DNA from: Rhyacichthys aspro
Lineage: Eukaryota > Chordata > Actinopteri > Gobiiformes > Rhyacichthyidae
Length of the DNA: 64,000 bases
Direction: 5' to 3'
NCBI GenBank assembly: GCA_036850595.1
Contig: CM072162.1
Location: 24,473,549-24,537,548, forward strand
Shown: piece after piece, positions 60,701-64,000 of the stretch
Numbering within the stretch: the stretch's first letter is position 1
Layout: each line of letters starts with the position of its first letter
Translations under genes and position numbers: made by a program
The notes under the pieces: model-generated
The model's database searches: none
The model's input: only the letters and a program-made list of their open reading frames with translations
Told to the model about the DNA's origin: nothing

Positions 60701-61589
60701 AGTCCATCTGTTCTCTTATCCCTGCTGCACCTTCAAGGTCAGAGCCCACTCTTTTATCAAATATTCACTGTTTCCGCTGCAGGATTGACACGGACAGGTT
60801 TTACTGTAAACCTGCAGGATCCTGCCGACTACGCCAAAGTGTGGAGACCCATAAAACTGTTTAAATCTAACTCAGCCTGTTCAGATCCATCTAGGACCTG
60901 TTGAAATCAATCCAATCCATGAACTTGTGGCCACCAACCCAATCAGGGTCAGAGGAAAAACAAAAAAAAAAATCCAGAGAAACCTCAGGGAGAACCACAG
61001 AACAACACAGAACAAGTAAAAATAGAAAAACAAAAGAGAGAGGGGTGAAAATTAGGTCTAATCCTGACAAAGAGAGAAGTGTGTCTGAGAATGAGATGTG
61101 TGTGAACTATGTAAATATGTATGAATAAAATGAGAATCAGATTTATCAGCAATAATCTGTTTCTGTTTGAAAATGGAAACTGACGTCAGAGATGTAAGTT
61201 TGAGGGTATTTTTATCACCTGAGACCCTAACCCTAAGACCCCACTGTCCTCTGTTCCAGGCTCCCAGTCACAAGTACAGTGCCCACAGCAGTCATGTGAC
61301 CAACGTCAGCTTCCTGCACAGCGATAGTCACCTGATCTCCACCGGCGGGAAAGACACCAGCATCATGCAGTGGAGGCTGGTGGAGAGCAGCAGCAGCCAG
61401 GCCCCTAAGCACCTCCCACCGGCTCCTCCCACCGCCGCCGTAACCCAGGAAACCGACCCTCCCACGGCCAATGGGGAGCCGGAGCCGGACCTGACCCCAC
61501 CCACCTCAGAGCTGACTCCTCCCACCTCAGACACTGTGAGTCTGAAGGACAGTCTGGAGCCGACGCCGCCGCTGACGCCGCCATCTTAG
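36778..61589 (+). CDS. eml4: EML4-like microtubule-associated protein, 24 exons, one 2-bp frameshift in exon 8
   Basis: Exons: 36778-36793, 37795-37950, 42970-43108, 43877-44083, 44928-45062, 46389-46414, 47695-47730, 50201-50322, 50891-51040, 52343-52412, 52966-53076, 53323-53418, 53668-53802, 54049-54181, 54812-54960, 55034-55159, 56697-56828, 57040-57107, 57521-57609, 57912-58009, 58555-58642, 59112-59210, 60607-60737, 61260-61589. All phases agree except exon 8, which is 2 bp short. The N-terminus (ELRVQTQEDELTVMKAALAD) is the trimerising coiled coil that binds microtubules. A basic Ser-rich linker, the HELP motif (FGYRGRDCRANVFLLPTGE) and about 11-13 WD-type blades of the TAPE propeller follow (GHTDCVK, GHTDELWGL, HTDGNEQLSVMRFS, GHSSYITHLDWS, HSSHVTNVSF). 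The Pro/Thr-rich tail is about 60 residues. Similarity is highest to EML4 (LDDEV start; SENGRKYSRY; RNRSDCKDIDW). EML4 stabilises interphase microtubules. Donors are mostly gtgagt-like; three are gttc. Confidence 0.92.
37032..37223. repeat. Left arm of a long inverted repeat flanking eml4 exon 2
   Basis: Its reverse complement matches 42688-42850 almost base for base over about 160 bases (one insertion of about 28 bases near 37045-37072 and a few substitutions). Shared words include CTTTTGGATCAG and GATCTAAAACTG (complement). Confidence 0.88.
37925..38480 (+). repeat. 32-bp minisatellite seeded at the eml4 exon 2 donor
   Basis: About 17 units of ggttcagccaatcagaggag with agacagactaaa. The exon 2 end (ccaatcagaggagag...aaag) plus donor region (gtacggctcagccaatc) has the same order of words, so the unit spans exon end and intron start in degenerate form. 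Confidence 0.88.
38518..39569. mobile_element. Non-autonomous hAT element, eml4 intron 2
   Basis: 1052 bp with imperfect inverted termini TAGAGATCACCCGATAT (left) and TAGAGGTCGACCAATAC (right, complement), flanked by a perfect 8-bp duplication GTTCAGTG (38510-38517, 39570-39577). No transposase frame remains. Confidence 0.88.
40375..40877. mobile_element. Tigger/pogo-like MITE nested in the hAT element
   Basis: 503 bp with inverted ends CAGTGGTCCCTC and its complement and a TA target duplication (40373-40374, 40878-40879). Inside is a five-copy 41-bp tandem repeat (gcgcattgtgttctgcgtcc module, 40449-40650). Confidence 0.88.
41020..41562 (+). pseudogene. hAT transposase remnant (catalytic core)
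   Basis: Frames give IVTDMRPLSKEEGDG, then an open stretch at 41287-41562 with DIPPEKIKAVVHDNGPNVVA, matching the ZBED/Ac-type hAT pattern in which an Asp-Asn pair precedes a hydrophobic AA run. Between and after these the frame is broken (for example the stop after FNP). It belongs to the transposon 39694-42680. Confidence 0.75.
42251..42278. repeat. (ATT)n microsatellite
   Basis: About nine TAT/ATT triplets within the hAT element. Confidence 0.9.
42688..42850. repeat. Right arm of the inverted repeat flanking eml4 exon 2
   Basis: Begins at the hAT target duplication and continues ctgatccaaaagttaagaat; reverse complement of 37032-37223. Confidence 0.88.
42858..42968 (+). repeat. 21-bp minisatellite abutting the acceptor of eml4 exon 3
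   Basis: Five copies of gttctactgtgttctgaccc plus one base; the last is altered to gttctactgtgttctgttccag and provides the acceptor. Confidence 0.9.
43109..43585 (+). repeat. accagaccgg minisatellite starting at the eml4 exon 3 donor
   Basis: About 45 units of 5-10 bp (accagaccgg, accacaccag, acaggaccag) starting within 10 bases of the donor gtaacgg. Both strands are open for long stretches; no coding relevance. Confidence 0.93.
43676..43872 (+). repeat. Minisatellite gactccagtgggtgttattt before eml4 exon 4
   Basis: Eight or nine units of about 24 bp; the last unit (gttattttgactctgtgacag) forms the acceptor. Confidence 0.9.
45060..46335 (+). repeat. 23-bp minisatellite of donor-like units after eml4 exon 5
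   Basis: About 55 copies of aggtgagtttatacaggtgt with aac. Each carries ACAG|GTGAGTTT or GTTAGTTT, the same bases as the genuine exon 5 end and donor (GACAG|GTGAGTTT at 45058-45070). Confidence 0.95.
46563..47425. repeat. Two blocks of gttagaaccagtag minisatellite in eml4 intron 6
   Basis: Blocks at 46563-46795 and 47115-47425 of gttagaaccagtagcgtcct type (about 20 bp), separated by about 320 bases of unique sequence. Confidence 0.9.
47695..47730 (+). CDS. eml4: eml4 36-nt cassette microexon (AKMSTREKTSQA)
   Basis: A 36-nt exon between acceptor ttcag and donor gtgagt encodes A-K-M-S-T-R-E-K-T-S-Q-A. It keeps phase 1 on both sides, so skipping it leaves the frame intact. From memory, mammalian EML genes have an optional microexon of about 11 residues with almost the same sequence at this spot (the exon distinguishing EML4-ALK variant 3b from 3a). 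It adds a basic, Ser/Thr-rich stretch just before the HELP region. Optional splicing is inferred from phase and family knowledge. Confidence 0.8.
47765..48700. repeat. 11-bp ggtctaaccct minisatellite, eml4 intron 7
   Basis: About 85 units of ggtctaaccct, ggtctaaccca and ggtctgaccct. Member of the ggtctaaacc word family. Confidence 0.95.
48838..50196. repeat. ggttctgatct minisatellite, eml4 intron 7
   Basis: About 1.36 kb made of ggttctgatct (11 bp), gatct (5 bp) and ggttctgttct units. It gives minus-strand frames of 469 and 494 codons (DQNQIRTRSEPDQ) purely because the unit lacks stops. It ends at the exon 8 acceptor (ggttccag). Confidence 0.95.
50201..50322 (+). CDS. eml4: eml4 exon 8 (start of HELP region) with apparent 2-bp deletion
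   Basis: The exon starts after ttccag and ends before gtatcc. Its first part reads EGNSIKMFM in the incoming frame. From the 'GRP' codons on, the conserved protein (GRPITMFIPSDVENY) continues in a frame shifted by two bases. Conserved EMLs read MFM-R-GRPITM here, so the bases cg seem to be missing after atgttcatg, near 50227. Phase agrees independently: exon 9 needs an incoming phase of 2, which an exon of 124 nt would give, whereas this one has 122 nt. It is either a real null or hypomorphic allele or an assembly error. An in-frame ATG at 50243 could restart translation of the HELP-TAPE part. Confidence 0.75.
50484..50700. repeat. ttcagttgtattcagtttaa repeat, eml4 intron 8
   Basis: About ten imperfect units of 10-28 bp. 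Confidence 0.85.
51280..52341 (+). repeat. 1.06-kb polypyrimidine minisatellite ending at eml4 exon 10 acceptor
   Basis: Plus strand is almost pure C/T with G only in ttgtctcctcgcc modules (unit ctccttcccttgtctcctcg). It merges with the polypyrimidine tract and AG of exon 10 at 52342. Frames of 363-400 codons are artefacts. Confidence 0.95.
52440..52955. repeat. tgatcagtcattgatgagtt minisatellite, eml4 intron 10
   Basis: About 24 units of 20-22 bp rich in the palindrome TGATCA; ends just before exon 11. Confidence 0.95.
53420..53600. repeat. cctgaacgcaccacggc repeat after eml4 exon 12 donor
   Basis: About nine units of 17-20 bp beginning at the donor gtaagtccctgaacgcacc. Confidence 0.9.
53815..54020 (+). 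repeat. Pyrimidine-rich 20-bp minisatellite, eml4 intron 13
   Basis: Ten units of ctccaccctcctgcccctcc; ends about 28 bases before the exon 14 acceptor. Confidence 0.92.
54182..54645. repeat. Purine-rich and gctctaggggaactgcagct repeats, eml4 intron 14
   Basis: 54182-54412 holds about 14 units of gaggggggaggagacga (17-18 bp) starting at the exon 14 donor gtgaggagacgagg. 54490-54645 holds about five units of a 31-bp sequence with ggggaactgcagctccccct. Confidence 0.93.
55148..55690 (+). repeat. eml4: 50-bp minisatellite spanning the eml4 exon 16 donor
   Basis: Units start gtggaggtccag|gtacgagt, the last 12 coding bases and donor of exon 16 (ends 55159). Copies of the donor fall at 55210, 55260, 55310, 55360, 55410 and 55460; later copies degrade. 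Seven intact donors in all. Confidence 0.95.
56035..56700 (+). repeat. eml4: Minisatellite spanning the eml4 exon 17 acceptor
   Basis: About 20 units of 31-45 bp with gtggtgcgttcag|ggccct and ctgaccctctgtgttctct. The real exon starts at 56697 within the last unit (gtgcgttcag|ggacac), so each unit carries the acceptor and the first two or more exon bases. Confidence 0.94.
57214..57528 (+). repeat. eml4: 24-bp minisatellite spanning the eml4 exon 19 acceptor
   Basis: About 13 units of ttatttctgtttaag|gtggtatgt type. Exon 19 starts at 57521 with gtggtatgt, so each unit has the acceptor plus nine coding-like bases. The frame is open through all full units (WYVYFCLR repeat). Confidence 0.95.
57690..57905. 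repeat. 31-bp minisatellite abutting eml4 exon 20 acceptor
   Basis: Seven units with catttcccatgatcctctct and gacctgaaccac; the last runs into ctctctgttgcag. Confidence 0.94.
58012..58510. repeat. accaggaccgcaccaggacc minisatellite after eml4 exon 20 donor
   Basis: Units of 6-55 bp in a higher-order pattern, starting within the donor gtacggaccagg. Five overlapping frames on both strands are artefacts. Confidence 0.94.
58655..59060. repeat. ctgacccccactcactctga minisatellite, eml4 intron 21
   Basis: About 18 units of 20-28 bp. Between it and exon 22, tgtgttgcgttcagg occurs twice (59061-59075 and 59098-59112); the second is the genuine acceptor. Confidence 0.93.
59225..60600. repeat. 20-bp aacccttttatcttcagttt minisatellite, eml4 intron 22
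   Basis: About 68 units, with a large internal duplication (roughly 59860-60130 repeated at 60130-60400). Ends at the exon 23 acceptor (atctctctgttgcag). Confidence 0.95.
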
Positions 61590-62618
61590 ATCTATCCTCC
61601 ATTTTTTTGTACACTCCAACCTCAGACCGGCCAAGATCCAACTAAAACCTGTGCAGATTCAGCTAAAACCTGTTTAAATCCAACCAAGACCTAACATCCT
61701 AATATCTTGCTAAAACCTGTGAATGCCCAACTAAAATCTGTCTAAATCCAAATAAAACCTGTGTAAATCTAACTAAAACCTGTTCAAATTCAGGCTGTGG
61801 AATCCTGCTTGTGAAAGTGAACTGTGACTCCCAGGATGCATTGTGCCAACAGCCGACCAATCAGAGAGCCGTATTTTGATTAATTTGTTCCTTGAGCGGA
61901 GTCAGTGTTAAATGAACTGTGTTGTGTTAAAGTTGCTCTTTATTTAACTCCCTTTTTACCGTTCATTTTCAATAATTTTTATTTTTTCATATATTGGCCT
62001 TTTTCAGAAAAAAACAAACCAAAAACAAGTTATTTTATTTTAAATAGTTTTTGTGGAATGTAATCGAACGAAAAATGTAAAACGTAAAAAGTGTCACGCA
62101 ACTCAGGCTCCTTCAGGTTTATACCGGTTTAGTCCTGGTTTAGACCTGGTTCAAACCCAGTTTAGATCTAGTTTAATTTGTTGGAGCCTGTTCAAACAGT
62201 GAATGTCCGGTGAATGCGCCTTGAGCCAATCAGGCGGTGTCTGAGCGCTTTGTTCCTATTGGACCATTTCTGATGATGTCACAGTTAGGCCTTTGTTTTT
62301 CTGAAGGGCTTTTCTCATTGGATGCTCACATTTCACTTTTAGGGGAAAGGGGTGGGGCGGGGTTTAGTGTCATGTGGGAGGGCTGTGGGGTGAAGGGGCG
62401 GGGTTTACATGAAAAGGGGCGGGATTTATGTTGATGTTTTCTTCCACGATGGTTGAAGGCGCCTCTGCGGAGTCTGTGCCCTTCCCAACATGGCCGACAG
62501 CCGTGGCTCCTTCTCGTGTGGTGTTTCCTCATGACGATGATGTGGTGGTCATGTGACGAGGCTCTGAGCCAATCATGTCTCTGATGCATTCCTGTCCAGC
62601 GACAGACTGTAACTCGTT

Positions 62619-62624
62619 AAATAA
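62619..62624 (+). terminator. eml4: Likely polyadenylation signal of eml4
   Basis: AATAAA followed by a T-rich stretch, about 1.03 kb after the stop codon TAG at 61587-61589. The intervening sequence has no array and is consistent with a 3' UTR. Confidence 0.5.
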
Positions 62625-62649
62625 ATGTTTTCAACAAACAACACTTTGG

Positions 62650-64000
62650 CTCTGCTTTTTTAATTATTTATTTTTTGAAAAACTTTATTATTGTAACGAA
62701 TAATAGTTTGAGAGACCGCTCAAAGACAGTGCCAGAGTGTAGCCATTTTTACTGTGCAGTAACAGTGGGACATTAAAGTGATTAAGAGAAAAGAGTAAAG
62801 TGATCGTTCAGGTGGGTGTCTGAGTGTAATAAAGGTTACAAACTTAAGAATAAACAACCAAATTCATAGCTGAACCATGAAAAAGGACTAAACAGTCGTG
62901 TCTGTGGTTATACGAAAAAAGAAGAGTCCATTCAGAACGTTAGGAGCAGTATTTGTGCTGTGATCACGCTGAGCGCCAGAGCGAGACAAACACTGTTCAG
63001 AAGAGTCAGGATCCCAGATCTTCTTGGTGCTTCTTCAACAGAGTTAATCCTCTTTCTGGGTACAACATTAAACCAAACTGAGGCGGATCCGGTAGAATTG
63101 GCCATGGGGCCAATGAGCGGTGGACTCTGTCAACTTCAGGTGAAGACAGCAACTCTTTGTCAATAACTCGTGAAGTAGTTTTGAAAAATACTCTTGACTT
63201 TAGACTAACTGAGGTAAACGGCTCCCCAGATCGAGAACTTAAGTCTGTAGCTTGGCATTATCTTCTAGGGCCATCAATCATTTCATTACTTTAAAATAAT
63301 TCACGTCTTGCTTCTTTAAATAGGATTCATTCAAAATAAAAATGATAATAAAGATGGAGGCAAAGAAGTGTTTATGGTTTATTCACTTTTCTGTACAAAG
63401 ACATCCCATTGAGGCCCCCCGCAGGACAGGCCCCTCTGAGGCCCCCCGCTGGACACGCCCCTCTGAGGCCCCCCGCTGGACACGCCCCTCTGGACACGCC
63501 CCTGTACAGCACAGACTCAGTCCGTTCATACCTCGACCCAAACGGAGGCAAGTGACAGAGAAACAAAGAAATACAAAATAAACATTGTTTCGTGAATAGT
63601 CTCAGAAGAGTTTCACAGAAAATAGTTTAAATCTAGGTTTGAAGTGGTTTTATTTAGATTCCACTAGATTCATGCAGCTGCTGTAGTTAATGATCCGACA
63701 AACTCAGGACCATTTAAACGTAAAGATAAGATGGTAAAATCTGCTCTGCTGTGTTAGCTTCAGAGCTAACGGCAGCTCTCGTCTACAAAACAAGACAAAA
63801 CTATTAACCGTCGTTCTAAGAATCTAAAAGGGTCCAGACTGTCATTTTTAACCAAAACAATTAAAACATTTTATGAAATGCTTTTGGTCCAAAACCAATC
63901 CTTCAGACACAAAATAGAGGCAGTTTTTGGTTAAGGTTTTAGCAACAAACAAAACAAACAAAAGCAGAAACAAAATGGTGCCTTAAAGGTACAGGCCAGT
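62650..64000. other. Intergenic sequence after eml4
   Basis: No gene is supported. A small 27-bp repeat (gaggccccccgctggacacg) lies at 63411-63500, followed by sequence that could be the 3' UTR of a minus-strand gene beyond the window, but no exon is visible. Confidence 0.5.

Overview
The window is vertebrate, almost certainly teleost, nuclear DNA. The evidence is conserved multi-exon vertebrate genes with GT-AG introns, a fish-type NACHT-LRR-PRY/SPRY immune receptor, a tRNA-derived SINE with a fish-type tail, hAT and Tigger-like elements, and an extreme load of minisatellites. Bases 1-3400 hold microsatellite, a SINE and unassigned sequence.

Five genes can be assembled exon by exon with consistent reading phase. 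(1) prph2 (peripherin-2), minus, 11158 to 3553, 3 exons, about 341 aa; exons 1 and 2 are 581 and 247 nt, the sizes I recall for human PRPH2. (2) A FISNA-NACHT-LRR-PRY/SPRY NLR gene, plus, 15242 to 21568, 8 coding exons, about 1200 aa, with two in-frame coding minisatellites. (3) yipf3, minus, 28494 to 23839, 9 exons, about 326 aa. (4) A TspanC8 tetraspanin closest to Tspan14, minus, 34292 to 30441, 8 coding exons, about 274 aa. (5) An EML4-like gene, plus, 36778 to 61589, 24 exons, about 947 aa if one 2-bp frameshift in exon 8 is ignored.

The functions are unrelated: photoreceptor disc rim, innate immune sensing, Golgi membrane protein, ADAM10-regulating tetraspanin, microtubule binding. What they share is architecture. 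Most introns are filled by tandem arrays, and in at least nine places the repeat unit crosses an exon boundary, so the array carries tens of copies of a real splice donor, acceptor or stop-codon region. In two cases (yipf3 exon 7, 60-bp unit; eml4 exon 19, 24-bp unit) the unit is a multiple of three and open in the host frame, so use of a decoy site would add whole peptide repeats. Splice-junction-anchored minisatellites are the main unusual theme here.

Mobile DNA includes four hAT-type insertions with perfect 8-bp target duplications (27244-27889, 31643-32229, 38518-39569, 39694-42680), a Tigger-like MITE nested in the last one (40375-40877), another MITE (21681-22270), a SINE and two copies of a LINE/SINE-tail-like repeat. 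A near-identical inverted repeat flanks eml4 exon 2, and a perfect 53-bp palindrome lies in a tetraspanin intron. Gene identities come from remembered family sequences, not a database search.
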